Shown in pieces: positions 53,091 through 62,295 of a stretch of 64,000 nucleotides of DNA. Position 1 is the stretch's first letter, and each line of letters starts with the position of its first letter. Origin of the DNA: Terribacillus saccharophilus (GTDB lineage Bacteria; Bacillota; Bacilli; Bacillales; Amphibacillaceae); assembly GCA_900110015.1 (NCBI GenBank), contig FOCD01000004.1, positions 176,928 to 240,927 on the forward strand, read 5' to 3'. Both the position numbers and the translations under genes were made by a program. The notes below the pieces were generated by a model. That model was given only the letters and a program-made list of their open reading frames with translations. It searched no databases and was not told the DNA's origin.

Positions 53091-53756
53091 ATGAAGGTTA
53101 AATTTATTGTTGCTTTAATTATGACGATATTTGTACTAGGGGGTTGCGCAATGAATAATGACAAAGAATCAAAATCATCCTCAGCAAATGAAGCTAAGGA
53201 ATTTCCAGATGTAGCAGCATTTGAAGATGAATTTACGAGAGAATTTTTGGAGTCTACCCAACCTACAAGGGAAGGTTATTATTCTTTCTTATCTAAAACA
53301 GGTGCTTATAAAATGGATTTCCCTGAAGGTATGAAGATTAATGATAAAAGTTACAGTATAGATCCGGATAAAAATAGTGAGGTAGTTATATTCTCCTCTC
53401 AGAATTCAAATGGTACCTTTATAGACCATCATGTAGAATACTACAGTTTTATAAATGATCCGCAACATGGAAGAGATCAGATAGAAGGACGAGTGGGTGT
53501 CGAAATTAAATTTGAAGAAGTGCCTTCAAATTACGACCAAAAACTTGAGATAGCTGAATATGAATACGAGAATTCTTCTGGGATAGTATCATTGATTACA
53601 AAAGATGGTGTAGATGGACAAATTCAAACTTTCTCAAGCCTCAGATGTTCAAATGATGTGGAGGAAAATGTTTGTAAACAGCAAATTGAAGATGAAAAAG
53701 CAGAAATAAAAAAATGGTTAAAGAGCATTCATCTAATTTCTAAAGAAAGTGAGTAA
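53091..53756 (+). CDS. Lipoprotein, candidate immunity partner of the next gene
   Basis: A 221-aa protein with a lipoprotein signal (MKVKFIVALIMTIFVLGGCA, lipobox LGGC at residue 19) and a soluble domain of unknown fold with two Cys near the end (SSLRCSNDVEENVCKQQ). It has no recognised family. It overlaps or abuts the large lipase-like gene, which begins 4 bp after its stop. A surface lipoprotein paired with a secreted lipase toxin would suit an immunity role, as with TilA of Staphylococcus aureus; this is inference from layout. RBS GAGGTGAGGG, ATG 53091. Confidence 0.65.
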   Translation: MKVKFIVALIMTIFVLGGCAMNNDKESKSSSANEAKEFPDVAAFEDEFTREFLESTQPTREGYYSFLSKTGAYKMDFPEGMKINDKSYSIDPDKNSEVVIFSSQNSNGTFIDHHVEYYSFINDPQHGRDQIEGRVGVEIKFEEVPSNYDQKLEIAEYEYENSSGIVSLITKDGVDGQIQTFSSLRCSNDVEENVCKQQIEDEKAEIKKWLKSIHLISKESE

Positions 53757-53760
53757 AATT

Positions 53761-55581
53761 ATGAGCGAAGATATTATTAGCGGCTCAGAGTTTAAAACAA
53801 GACTAATTGACTTAGGTTACAAAGATTTATCATTAAAAGAATTAGAGTTAAATATTAGACAAATATATATGGAGGAAAATGGAGAGTTATTAGAAGCTGA
53901 CATTGAAATCCTTAAATCATCTGATATAGAAAGTGACTTTGTTAAAGATTCAGGGTATGACGGAATTGCAATTCATATCAACACAGTCGAAAAGGAAGAA
54001 GTTTATGTAATATCAGAAGGTACTCAGGACTTGCCAGATTGGCTTTATAATATAAAAGCTATGTTGGCAGGTCAAACTATTAAACAAGCGCAGGCCACAG
54101 ATGTATTTGTTCAAGAAGCAAAAGAACATTTTAATGTCGACGACAATGTTAAAGTCAATGGACTCTCACATTCGTTGGCTCATAATAATAATACTATAGC
54201 TCTCCTATCTTTCGATAATGTATACAGTGTAAATGGTGCACAATTAAATTATTATCAGCTATTTAATACAGATTTTAGGTTTAATGATGCCGTTAAAAAC
54301 GAGTTCTCTTTTAATACTGACGATGAAGTCTACAATCTTTCACCCCAAGATCTACATGACTTTGCAATGACCTATTATGGAGATAAAGCTGATAAAATAG
54401 ATCAAGTTATTTCAACTGACGATCCTTTATACGCAGTGAGTGTTGTGCGCGGCTTCTTTACACTTGGCAGTATTACGATGGTTGATACAAATCCCGATGT
54501 TCCTGGACTTCGAGAGCTAATTGCTGATATACCTGATGATGTTATTAAGGATTTTCAAGAGCTAGCAATTGACTTTGCTGTTGCCTCTAATCAAGGCGGG
54601 ACAAACGAAGGTATAAAAGAATTGATAGGTATAGATGTCGGGGCATTTAAAGATAAAGAGGGGATGGAACTAGCAGGCCATATCATAGCAAATTATGACA
54701 CTATGGTCCGTGCCTTAAATGAAAAGCTGCCACCTCTTCTGGATAGAGTCCAAACAGTAACTGCTAATTCAGATGAAATTTTCGGGAGCTTAGAGGAAGC
54801 CGGTTATATTACGGAAAGGCAAAAAGAAGTAACCGTTGATCACTTAACCCGTATAGAGAAATCGTTGATTGATATAGAGAATATCCTTAAAGACAACGTT
54901 AATCTCAGAGATAAACTCAACAATCCTTTTTTAGGAGCTGGTAATGAAATTGTCACTATATTAAGACTAGCTAGTAACTTAGTTGAGATTTATATGAGTT
55001 ATGTAGAAATTGAAAAGACAGGTATTCTGAAGCGATTAGAGTCCATTAAGGATAGTCATGGTCTGCAGGAGATGCTTTCATCTATGTCAGATGGATTGAA
55101 GAGTTACATAGGTGCAGACATGATATACACATCAACATCAACAAAAGGCGAACCCATCAAAGTAAACATCTCCGCAGCACTCCGAATGTATCAAAAATCG
55201 ATCCCCATCTTAGAAGCAAAATCAACCAAGATTAGTAACTTTGAAAAGGCAATAAAAGATGAATTAGATGAATCCTATAAGGATGAGAAGAGAAAAGTTC
55301 AGGATGAAATCGATCAAGTGGAATCCAGTCCCAGTAGCTACCGATTCTTATTGAGTAAACATGGGTATTACCCGACTTTCAATAAAGAGATAAAATCGAT
55401 CAGGGTTCATGAGATCTTTTATCCGTTAGAGGACAATGACTTTGATGAGCAGCTGGAAGAGCTGAAAAAGTCAGTAGAATCAGGCAAACTCTATATAGAA
55501 AAGTATCGTCAGGCTATTGAGGATTTATTTGAAGAAGAAGAAAACGTATCTCAGTTATTCGACCTATCAAGGAGGATTTGA
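53761..55581 (+). CDS. Lipase-like DUF6792-type protein, candidate type VII-secreted effector
   Basis: A 606-aa protein without signal peptide. The N-terminal half looks like an alpha/beta hydrolase: GYDGIAIHINTVEKEEVYVI, then VNGLSHSLAHNNNTIALL (about residue 138), where SHSLA stands in the place of the lipase elbow GHSLG. From about residue 320 it is helical and charged (SDEIFGSLEEAGYITERQKE; EKAIKDELDESYKDEKRKVQ), like the LXG/WXG-type targeting regions. An enzyme domain first and helical targeting domain last is the reverse order known for TslA of S. aureus. The ATG at 53761 is preferred to the GTG at 53749 that overlaps the lipoprotein stop. Activity is unproven because the elbow is altered. 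Confidence 0.6.
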   Translation: MSEDIISGSEFKTRLIDLGYKDLSLKELELNIRQIYMEENGELLEADIEILKSSDIESDFVKDSGYDGIAIHINTVEKEEVYVISEGTQDLPDWLYNIKAMLAGQTIKQAQATDVFVQEAKEHFNVDDNVKVNGLSHSLAHNNNTIALLSFDNVYSVNGAQLNYYQLFNTDFRFNDAVKNEFSFNTDDEVYNLSPQDLHDFAMTYYGDKADKIDQVISTDDPLYAVSVVRGFFTLGSITMVDTNPDVPGLRELIADIPDDVIKDFQELAIDFAVASNQGGTNEGIKELIGIDVGAFKDKEGMELAGHIIANYDTMVRALNEKLPPLLDRVQTVTANSDEIFGSLEEAGYITERQKEVTVDHLTRIEKSLIDIENILKDNVNLRDKLNNPFLGAGNEIVTILRLASNLVEIYMSYVEIEKTGILKRLESIKDSHGLQEMLSSMSDGLKSYIGADMIYTSTSTKGEPIKVNISAALRMYQKSIPILEAKSTKISNFEKAIKDELDESYKDEKRKVQDEIDQVESSPSSYRFLLSKHGYYPTFNKEIKSIRVHEIFYPLEDNDFDEQLEELKKSVESGKLYIEKYRQAIEDLFEEEENVSQLFDLSRRI

Positions 55582-55914
55582 ATGCCTCAATTTACATTCT
55601 CTGTTACGGAACAATTGATTCCGAATCAAGATTATACCGATAAGAAAAAGCAATTGCGTACACATGTAGACAACATGAGAGCTGACGATGATGAGTTTTA
55701 TGTTTTGGTCAACAATATCATTGTTGGAGAAGACCAAAAAGGCAAAATCATTGATGCGATGAAGAAAGAAACTACCGCACGCAAGGATCACGATGAGTCT
55801 ATTTATGCTGATGTTATTTCAAAAATCAGCAAATCTGTTAATTCGTTTAATGAGCAAGTTGCTGATATGAAGAAGCAGAGATTGTCGATTACTTATGAGG
55901 ATAAGACTGAATAA
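55582..55914 (+). CDS. Small helical partner protein
   Basis: A 110-aa soluble protein, strongly charged and probably mostly helical (YTDKKKQLRTHVDNMRADDD; ISKISKSVNSFNEQVADMKK). The ATG directly follows the TGA of the lipase-like gene, with AAGGAGG 6 nt before it, so the two are translated together. Small helical proteins next to LXG-type or TslA-type effectors act as targeting partners; that role is inferred here. No WXG motif is present. A terminator follows. Confidence 0.6.
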   Translation: MPQFTFSVTEQLIPNQDYTDKKKQLRTHVDNMRADDDEFYVLVNNIIVGEDQKGKIIDAMKKETTARKDHDESIYADVISKISKSVNSFNEQVADMKKQRLSITYEDKTE

Positions 55915-55918
55915 ATGA

Positions 55919-55962
55919 AAAAGGCTTTGACTCTTGATAAGAGAGCAAAGCCTTCTTTTCTT
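55919..55962. terminator. Terminator of the three-gene unit
   Basis: AAGGCTTTG pairs with CAAAGCCTT with an inner CTCTT/AAGAG stem, then CTTTTCTTTC; also usable by the convergent gene. Confidence 0.8.
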
Positions 55963-55965
55963 TCT

Positions 55966-56847
55966 TTAATAATACGAATCATTCTCACGCCAATTCTCTT
56001 CTTCTTCGTCTGTCATCACGTCATCAGGATCTATTAAACCGGTCATTTCAAAGCTTTCTCCGTTATTATCGGAAACAAGCTTTGCTTTCACATTTCCACC
56101 GTAATAGTCTCCATTGGTGCCTTGTCCCATCTGCATGACGATCTGGTCTCCATCAAACTCCGCCGATTCCATTACCGAAAACACATCTTTGTATATGCCG
56201 GGCAATTCAACCTCGAAATTATCCCAATTCGATCCGCCGTCGGTCGTGCGATAGTATTCTGTAGGACCTGTTGAACCAAAGCTCATGAAGCCAATGTCTT
56301 TTGAGACGAAGGTTCCGCTTTGCACAATTCGTTCACTTGGTGCGCTGCCGACTAGATTCCATGTCTTCCCGCCATCAGTTGTTTGGTAGATTTGGTTACC
56401 TTCAGCTGACATTGTCCTTCCGCCTGACAGAATGACGAACCCATCTTGCTCGCTTGTAAAGCCAATTATCCGTAGCCGGATACCTTGTATTGCATCAGGA
56501 AATTCCGCTGTATTCCATGTCTTGCCTTGGTCAGTTGATGACAAAACGGCAGTTTGCTCAAATCCTCCAACAATAAAAGCGAGTCTGTCTGCCGATAATA
56601 GATAGCTTTGATCAATCAATTCCGTTTTTGAACCTTGATATTCTCCAGCAAAAAGATCGTCTACTTCAACAGGAACTTTCATCCAATTCTGTCCATTATT
56701 CATGGTCACCTGTAAGCCAGATTCATCAATTGTATAAGAAATGGCTGGACCAGTAAGTGTTGGTTCTTCTTCGGGCGTCGGAGTCTGTTCTTCCTGACAG
56801 CCAGCTAATAGAAGTAAACAGAGACAAATACCTACAATATAACGCAT
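55966..56847 (-). CDS. Lipoprotein with BNR/Asp-box repeats
   Basis: A 293-aa surface lipoprotein. Lipobox LLAGC (about residue 17), then a Glu/Pro/Thr-rich linker. At least three Asp-box motifs follow, SSTDQGKTWN (about 110), QTTDGGKTWN (about 158) and RTTDGGSNWD (about 203), with a weaker SDNNGESF near the end. Such repeats build beta-propellers of the sialidase/YCF48/VPS10 type. No catalytic set was identified, so binding rather than hydrolysis is likely. ATG 56847, reverse-strand AGGAAGT. Confidence 0.8.
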   Translation of the reverse strand: MRYIVGICLCLLLLAGCQEEQTPTPEEEPTLTGPAISYTIDESGLQVTMNNGQNWMKVPVEVDDLFAGEYQGSKTELIDQSYLLSADRLAFIVGGFEQTAVLSSTDQGKTWNTAEFPDAIQGIRLRIIGFTSEQDGFVILSGGRTMSAEGNQIYQTTDGGKTWNLVGSAPSERIVQSGTFVSKDIGFMSFGSTGPTEYYRTTDGGSNWDNFEVELPGIYKDVFSVMESAEFDGDQIVMQMGQGTNGDYYGGNVKAKLVSDNNGESFEMTGLIDPDDVMTDEEEENWRENDSYY

Positions 56848-57019
56848 TTTTCTACTTCCTTTCTGTCATTCTATTTTATGGTAAATAAAGTAGAGAGTCC
56901 AACCGATGCTTTTTGATTTGAACGACTTTCGGGTCAATGTTTTCTCAAGGTGAAGAGTATGTAATAGCGGAACAGCTTCATACTAAATTACAGATGAGAA
57001 TCAAGGAGACTGAACGGAA

Positions 57020-58057
57020 ATGAATCAAGGAGAATTAGGAGTGCGAGCAACAAAACTAAAGAAATTAAAAGATCAAGTCATCGTCATTACCGGCGCATCC
57101 AGTGGTATAGGTCTAGTAACAGCAAGAATGGCAGCAGCCAAAGGTGCGAAAGTAGTACTGGCGGCAAGGAATGAAGCAGCGCTGAAAGAGTTAACGAATG
57201 AATTACAGCAAGCTGGTCATGAAGCTGTTTATGTACGAGCGGATGTCGGCATCGAAGAGGATGTAAATAAAATTGCAGATAAGGCGATTAAGGTGTTCGG
57301 CCGCTTTGATACTTGGGTGAATAACGCAGGGGTTGGTATTTATGGAGAAGCAATGAACATAACTAATACAGATATGAAACGGCTGTTCGCGACAAATTTT
57401 TGGGGTGTTATTTATGGATCTAAGCTGGCAGTACGTCATTTTAGTGAGCAGGGAAACCCTGGTGCGCTGATTAATGTTGGCAGTACATCTGGAGACAAAG
57501 GTACTCCTTTTCTATCTACTTATGCAACTTCTAAGTTCGCTGTACATGGATGGACGGAAAGCTTGCGAATGGAGCTTGAGAAAGAAAAATTGCCCGTCTC
57601 TATTACACTAATTCATCCAGCAAGAATTGATACTCCTTATAGTGAGCATGCTAGAAGCTACTTTAAGCACCACCCAGTTCACAAGGGAATGATTTATCCT
57701 CCAGAAGCAGTAGCAGAAGCTATTTGTTATGCTGCTGCAAACCCTAAAAGAGATATCTACGTCGGCTCCCAGGCAAAAGTGATGCAACTTTTAGGAGCTA
57801 ATTTTCCTAGTTTTACGGATAAGGCGTGGGAGCTTATTTTACCTCGAACGCAGTACGATAAGAAAAGACAATCAAAATCACCAGAAGAAAGTAATCTGTA
57901 TCATGCCGGTTACGGGATGCACGAACGAGGAATGAATCTTGGATGGAAACGAAAACGAAGTCTGTTCGTTAAAGCGGCGAAGCATCCGGTACTAACTCGG
58001 ATTATTGTGACAGGAATAAGTGTATGGGCAGTACTTAAAATGAAACGGAATAGTTAA
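57020..58057 (+). CDS. SDR-family oxidoreductase with C-terminal membrane segment
   Basis: A 345-aa short-chain dehydrogenase. Motifs: VIVITGASSGIGLVTA (about residue 22), NNAGVGIYG (about 97), NVGSTSGDKG (about 150) and YATSKFAVHGW (about 164) with the catalytic Tyr and Lys. It is about 90 residues longer than a basic SDR; the tail has basic stretches (KKRQSK, GWKRKRS) and a final hydrophobic segment ILTRIIVTGISVWAVL-like that may anchor it in the membrane. Substrate unknown. RBS AAGGAG, ATG 57020. Confidence 0.85.
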   Translation: MNQGELGVRATKLKKLKDQVIVITGASSGIGLVTARMAAAKGAKVVLAARNEAALKELTNELQQAGHEAVYVRADVGIEEDVNKIADKAIKVFGRFDTWVNNAGVGIYGEAMNITNTDMKRLFATNFWGVIYGSKLAVRHFSEQGNPGALINVGSTSGDKGTPFLSTYATSKFAVHGWTESLRMELEKEKLPVSITLIHPARIDTPYSEHARSYFKHHPVHKGMIYPPEAVAEAICYAAANPKRDIYVGSQAKVMQLLGANFPSFTDKAWELILPRTQYDKKRQSKSPEESNLYHAGYGMHERGMNLGWKRKRSLFVKAAKHPVLTRIIVTGISVWAVLKMKRNS

Positions 58058-58222
58058 GAGGGTTATCTGTAAGAAATGTAAATAAATGAAAATTGAACAA
58101 TTAATCTTGTAATCCCTTTAAAATAACACTATAATTGTTCTTATTATAAAGACAGTTGTCCTTTTAGGGTGGACTAGACTTACTTCTCCCTTAGTACAGC
58201 ATAAGATAGTGAGGGGATTATT

Positions 58223-59473
58223 ATGAGAAATGCTTTGAAACTGTGGAGTCGGTTAAGCTTAGTGCAGCAAATTATTATTGGTCTTATTGTCGGTATTATA
58301 TTGGGGATTACGATTCCAGATGCTGCACAGCCTGTCACGATTTTAGGTACTCTGTTTGTAGGTGCATTAAAAGCCATTGCACCCGTACTTGTGTTGTTCT
58401 TGGTCATGGCAGCAATTGCCCAGCACAAAAAAGGAAAGCAGACGAATATGAAATCAATCATAGTCCTTTATCTTGTTGGCACTTTTGCCGCTGCAGTCGT
58501 GGCTGTTGTAGCAAGCTTTATTTTTCCGCTCAACCTATCACTCGCAGATCGTCCTGAGGATGTAGCGGCGGCTCCCGGAGGCATTACCGAAGTGTTGCAA
58601 ACTTTACTGCTGAATATCGTGGATAATCCGGTCAATGCAATCGTTAACGCGAACTATATCGGTATCCTCGCTTGGGCTATCCTGTTCGGATTGGCATTGC
58701 GCAATACATCGGATACAACGAAATCTGTCATTTCCAACTTGTCTGATGCTGTTTCAAAAGTAGTTACATGGGTGATCAAGCTTGCACCACTTGGAATCTT
58801 GGGTCTTGTTTTCACGACCATTTCTGAAAATGGTCTATCGTCCCTAGCAAGTTATGGACAGTTGCTCGCGTTACTCCTAGGGTGCATGCTTTTCGTAGCA
58901 CTTGTTGTAAATCCCCTTATTGTTTACTTGCTGGTCAGACAGAACCCTTACCCACTAGTGTTGACTTGTTTAAAAGAGAGTGGTGTAACAGCGTTCTTTA
59001 CTCGAAGTTCAGCAGCGAATATTCCAGTGAATATGAAGCTGAGCGAGAAGCTTGGCTTGAACAAAGATAGCTACTCTGTATCCATCCCGCTCGGTGCAAC
59101 AATCAATATGGCAGGTGCAGCAGTAACAATCTCTGTTTTAACTCTAGCGGCTGTTCACACAATGAATATCGAAGTCGATATCGTGTCTGCCATCCTTTTA
59201 AGTGTTTTAGCAGCTATTAGTGCATGCGGTGCTTCTGGCGTGGCGGGGGGATCCTTACTCTTGATTCCGCTCGCAAGCAGTCTATTCGGTATCCCAGCTG
59301 AAGTGGCAATGCAAGTAGTAGGCGTAGGCTTTATCATCGGAGTCGTGCAAGACTCAGCTGAAACAGCATTGAACTCCTCTACTGATGTATTATTCACTGC
59401 TGCTGCTGAGTTTAAGGAAAGAAGAAAAGCAGGAGAGAAGATCAAAATCAACGTTAATAATAAAACAGCTTAA
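58223..59473 (+). CDS. sstT: Serine/threonine:Na+ symporter SstT
   Basis: A 416-aa member of the dicarboxylate/amino acid:cation symporter family. It opens with [18 protein letters not shown], has [16 protein letters not shown] (the serine-rich re-entrant hairpin, about residue 258), [17 protein letters not shown] (about 288) and [17 protein letters not shown] (about 375). These are hallmarks of SstT rather than GltP. It imports serine and threonine. RBS GAGGGGA, ATG 58223; followed by its own terminator. Confidence 0.93.
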   Translation: MRNALKLWSRLSLVQQIIIGLIVGIILGITIPDAAQPVTILGTLFVGALKAIAPVLVLFLVMAAIAQHKKGKQTNMKSIIVLYLVGTFAAAVVAVVASFIFPLNLSLADRPEDVAAAPGGITEVLQTLLLNIVDNPVNAIVNANYIGILAWAILFGLALRNTSDTTKSVISNLSDAVSKVVTWVIKLAPLGILGLVFTTISENGLSSLASYGQLLALLLGCMLFVALVVNPLIVYLLVRQNPYPLVLTCLKESGVTAFFTRSSAANIPVNMKLSEKLGLNKDSYSVSIPLGATINMAGAAVTISVLTLAAVHTMNIEVDIVSAILLSVLAAISACGASGVAGGSLLLIPLASSLFGIPAEVAMQVVGVGFIIGVVQDSAETALNSSTDVLFTAAAEFKERRKAGEKIKINVNNKTA

Positions 59474-59477
59474 ATCT

Positions 59478-59510
59478 AAAACTGCATCTTTGATAAGATG
59501 CAGTTTTTTC
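59478..59510 (+). terminator. Terminator of sstT
   Basis: AAAACTGCATCTT, loop TGAT, AAGATGCAGTTTT and T-run. Confidence 0.92.
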
Positions 59511-59591
59511 ATTTGGAGAAAAGATGCAAGATACTCCTTTTGTTATAATTAGTTAAATTATGTAAATATACTAGAATAGTGGAGATTAAAC

Positions 59592-60065
59592 ATGGTACAT
59601 ATAAGAGAAGTAAAGAAATCTGAAGAAGCACTGCTTCATAACCTTATGCAGTTTTACATTTATGAATTCAGTAAATACATCTCGAAGATTAAACTTGAAA
59701 GCGATTGTACGTATAAACCCTTTGACCTGAGTCAGTACTGGGAGGAAGAAACACATCACGCTTACTTTATCTGTATGGAAGCTGAAGTCATCGGATTTGC
59801 ACTCATAGAAAGTGATGAGAAGATAAATACGATGATTGAGTTCTTCGTATTAGCCAGTTATCAAGGGAAGGGATTTGGAAAAGCAGCTGCTAGAAATCTT
59901 TTCGAAGCTTTCGACGGATACTGGAATGTCTCTCAAATTGAAAAGAATCAACCAGCTCAAGATTTTTGGAGGAATATGATTATAGATATTACGAATGGAG
60001 AGATGGAGGAAGTGTACTGTAAAGGGAAGTATATTCAAACATTTCATACAAGTACGCTTTCCTAA
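59592..60065 (+). CDS. GNAT-family N-acetyltransferase
   Basis: A 157-aa acetyltransferase-like protein. The acetyl-CoA pyrophosphate loop is in ASYQGKGFGKAAARNLF (about residue 95), following the beta strands ECEVIGFALIES-like and MIEFFVLA. The substrate is not evident. RBS GTGGAG, ATG 59592. Single gene; convergent with the next one. Confidence 0.85.
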   Translation: MVHIREVKKSEEALLHNLMQFYIYEFSKYISKIKLESDCTYKPFDLSQYWEEETHHAYFICMEAEVIGFALIESDEKINTMIEFFVLASYQGKGFGKAAARNLFEAFDGYWNVSQIEKNQPAQDFWRNMIIDITNGEMEEVYCKGKYIQTFHTSTLS

Positions 60066-60124
60066 TAGCTGAGAATAAGATTGTTTCTTTAATACTTTGA
60101 TACGCGAGAGCAGAAAGAAATTAT

Positions 60125-60796
60125 TCAAAGTACCCGTCGCGCACTAGTCTTGCTTGTAAAATGACGGATTTCTTCTAATCTGCCGAAGTTTTCTTTAAAA
60201 CTCGGAGCATTCACTTTTATTAAACCTTCAGTGAAGTCTTTTTTATAGCTAAGGACTCCTTTCAGCTTCATAGCAATAAGATGTATCTGATTCCATTGAG
60301 GGAATTCAGAATTATGGTAGTACACTTCTGTCGTTTCAAGTGCAATAAACTCCTGGCACCATTTTTTAGCTTCGATAATATGCTCCATTGCCGGACCGTT
60401 GTTGTGGATCATAATTTCTTTGAATTCCGTTAAATATTCAACTTGAACATTAACATGTTCAACAATATGTAGTAGGCCAATCTTTTGGTTTGAAGGGAAG
60501 AAGGAACCTGGTGTAGGTATCATGTTTTCTTGTCTAACCAACTGCGTTCTATAATCCTTGAAAGCATGCTGGTAATGCGCGCAATGTTTTTCATCCTCAT
60601 ATTCAAAGATAACAAGGAGGTTCCAAGTCGGGTTCTTGTGTTCTGCTGAAAAGATCAGTTTCCGTGTATATATTCGGTAGATTGTAAAGCTATCATGATG
60701 TTGCTGGGAATATGCGCATAATTTTTTGAGAAGAGAGCTCTGTTGTTGTTTTGTTACTATGTAGGTTTCGGCGTAAAACATGGTAGATCCACTCAT
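60125..60796 (-). CDS. Hypothetical protein (two similar-sized halves)
   Basis: A 223-aa soluble protein of unknown function. The first half (FYAETYIVTKQQQSSLLKKL, then WNLLVIFEYEDEKHCAHYQH) and second half (GLLHIVEHVNVQVEYLTEFK, with WNQIHLIAMKLKG) each suggest the strand-helix pattern of dimeric alpha-beta barrel domains, but I cannot assign a family. The ATG at 60781 follows GAGTGGA and may be the real start instead of 60796. Single gene on the reverse strand. Confidence 0.6.
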   Translation of the reverse strand: MSGSTMFYAETYIVTKQQQSSLLKKLCAYSQQHHDSFTIYRIYTRKLIFSAEHKNPTWNLLVIFEYEDEKHCAHYQHAFKDYRTQLVRQENMIPTPGSFFPSNQKIGLLHIVEHVNVQVEYLTEFKEIMIHNNGPAMEHIIEAKKWCQEFIALETTEVYYHNSEFPQWNQIHLIAMKLKGVLSYKKDFTEGLIKVNAPSFKENFGRLEEIRHFTSKTSARRVL

Positions 60797-60911
60797 TTCA
60801 TTCTTTTATTAAATATAACGTAATTGAGAATTGTTTTCAATTAAAATTATTAGCTTATTAATTTTATTGTCCAATCCGATAGAGGTTACTGAAATAAAGA
60901 GGAGTGAATCT

Positions 60912-61238
60912 ATGTCAAAATACATGATAAGTTTTGTGATAGCGACCATGCTACTTCTGACTGCATGTTCATCTGATTATGAGAGTGAAATGGATGAGGC
61001 ATTCTCCTCTGAGAAGGTTTATGCAGAGAAGGAGAATAATGTGAACTTGGACGAAATTAGCTCCCAAACAGCTGTATATAGATTCGGTAGACATATTTCA
61101 ATATCATATGTCACTGGTGAAAAAGAGGTTGTTGGTGTTTATAAAAGAAACAGTGCAGGTATTTATGATCGTTTGGAAAACGAAGATGCTGTTGTGGGGA
61201 AGGATCCAGTCATAAGAAAAGTTACAATAATTGATTGA
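60912..61238 (+). CDS. Small lipoprotein
   Basis: A 108-aa protein with a lipoprotein signal ending LLLTAC (Cys about residue 19), followed by an acidic stretch and a small beta-rich domain (VYRFGRHISISYVTGEKEVV). Function unknown; similar small secreted lipoproteins are common in Bacillaceae. ATG 60912 follows AAAGAGGAG; the longer frame from 60831 has no ribosome site. A terminator follows. Confidence 0.7.
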   Translation: MSKYMISFVIATMLLLTACSSDYESEMDEAFSSEKVYAEKENNVNLDEISSQTAVYRFGRHISISYVTGEKEVVGVYKRNSAGIYDRLENEDAVVGKDPVIRKVTIID

Positions 61239-61241
61239 GAG

Positions 61242-61280
61242 AAGAAGCATGCGAAATTGCACATGCTTCTTCATTTATAT
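61242..61280. terminator. Bidirectional terminator
   Basis: GAAGAAGCATG and CATGCTTCTTC form an 11-bp stem with a 10-nt loop, between convergent genes. Confidence 0.82.
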
Positions 61281-62162
61281 ATTCGTTAGATGAAAATGAT
61301 CTACAATATATTGCTGAAACTTCTCAGCAATAGGAGACAAAAACTTCCCTTCCATACTGGCGATGCCGATTGTCCGTTCACATCTTGGTGAGCTTATACG
61401 AACCTTAGCGATTTTCGTTCGGTCCAAGCTTTTAACATCAGGAAGGATGGAAATGCCCATTCCTGCTCCGACGAAACCGGCAATCGTCGTTACCTCTTCG
61501 CCTTCAAACATAATCTTAGGAACAAGACCGACCTGTTCGAAGATAGAATCAATTGTTACGCGTAATGCGTAACCTTCCTCCATCAGGATAAAGGGCTCGT
61601 CTGCAATTTCTTCTAAAGTGATGGATTCTCGATTGGCTAATGGATGATCTTTTGGGAAGAACAAGAAAAGCTCTTCCTGCCATAATGGAGTCCAAGCCAT
61701 TCTGGATTCCCCGGGGAATGATGCAAGCAGACAAAGATCCAAGTTTCCAGACTGCAAGTTCTCCAGCAGCCAATTCGAATGGTTTTGCTTCAAATGAAAA
61801 CGGACGTGAGGATATTCCTCTTTAAATGCAGCAATTATATTAGGCACTATTGTTGTGCCGAGTGTATGCAGAAACCCAAGTGATATTTCTCCCTTATCGG
61901 GATCAAGTAAAGACTGGATTTCTTCTTTTCCTTTCTGGAATTCTTTTAATATGAGATCGACTCGTTTTAATAATAGTTCTCCGTACTTATTCAGTTTAAT
62001 TGTTCTGCCTTGGCGATCAAAAAGTGGCGTGCCAATTTGACCTTCCAATCGTGCAATTGAACGGGAGAGAGCAGGCTGCGTGATGGACAGAATCTGAGCA
62101 GCTCTTGTAACATGCTGTTCACGTGCAAGTGTTTGGAAATATTCGAGTTGTTCCCATTCCAT
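61275..62162 (-). CDS. LysR-family transcriptional regulator
   Basis: A 295-aa regulator. The N-terminal winged helix reads LEYFQTLAREQHVTRAAQIL and SITQPALSRSIARLEGQIGT; the rest is the periplasmic-binding-like effector domain (SLGFLHTLGTTIVPNIIAAF, GFVGAGMGISILPD). ATG at 62162, 8 nt after GGAGG; five more in-frame codons from a TTG run through the ribosome site. It is divergent from fumC, the classical LysR arrangement, so fumC and its own gene are the likeliest targets. Confidence 0.92.
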   Translation of the reverse strand: MEWEQLEYFQTLAREQHVTRAAQILSITQPALSRSIARLEGQIGTPLFDRQGRTIKLNKYGELLLKRVDLILKEFQKGKEEIQSLLDPDKGEISLGFLHTLGTTIVPNIIAAFKEEYPHVRFHLKQNHSNWLLENLQSGNLDLCLLASFPGESRMAWTPLWQEELFLFFPKDHPLANRESITLEEIADEPFILMEEGYALRVTIDSIFEQVGLVPKIMFEGEEVTTIAGFVGAGMGISILPDVKSLDRTKIAKVRISSPRCERTIGIASMEGKFLSPIAEKFQQYIVDHFHLTNI

Positions 62163-62185
62163 ACTGTTAGCCTCCAATTTAATCT

Positions 62186-62200
62186 ATTACATAGAGTAAT
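62186..62200. promoter_or_regulatory. Candidate LysR binding site between the regulator and fumC
   Basis: ATTAC-ATAGA-GTAAT is a 15-bp interrupted palindrome of the LysR type, in the 133-bp divergent region. It fits T-N11-A spacing. Confidence 0.45.
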
Positions 62201-62295
62201 TAAAAACATATTTATTATGCATTATACATTATAGAGGTGTAGTGTTACGATTTTTATAGTGGTAGAAAGATATAGGAAATCTGAGGAGGATTACC

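Noticed and set aside
58150..58222. T-box-like AGGGTGG text upstream of sstT
   Set aside because: It lacks the ACCGCG part of the T-box core, a specifier stem and a terminator/antiterminator pair.
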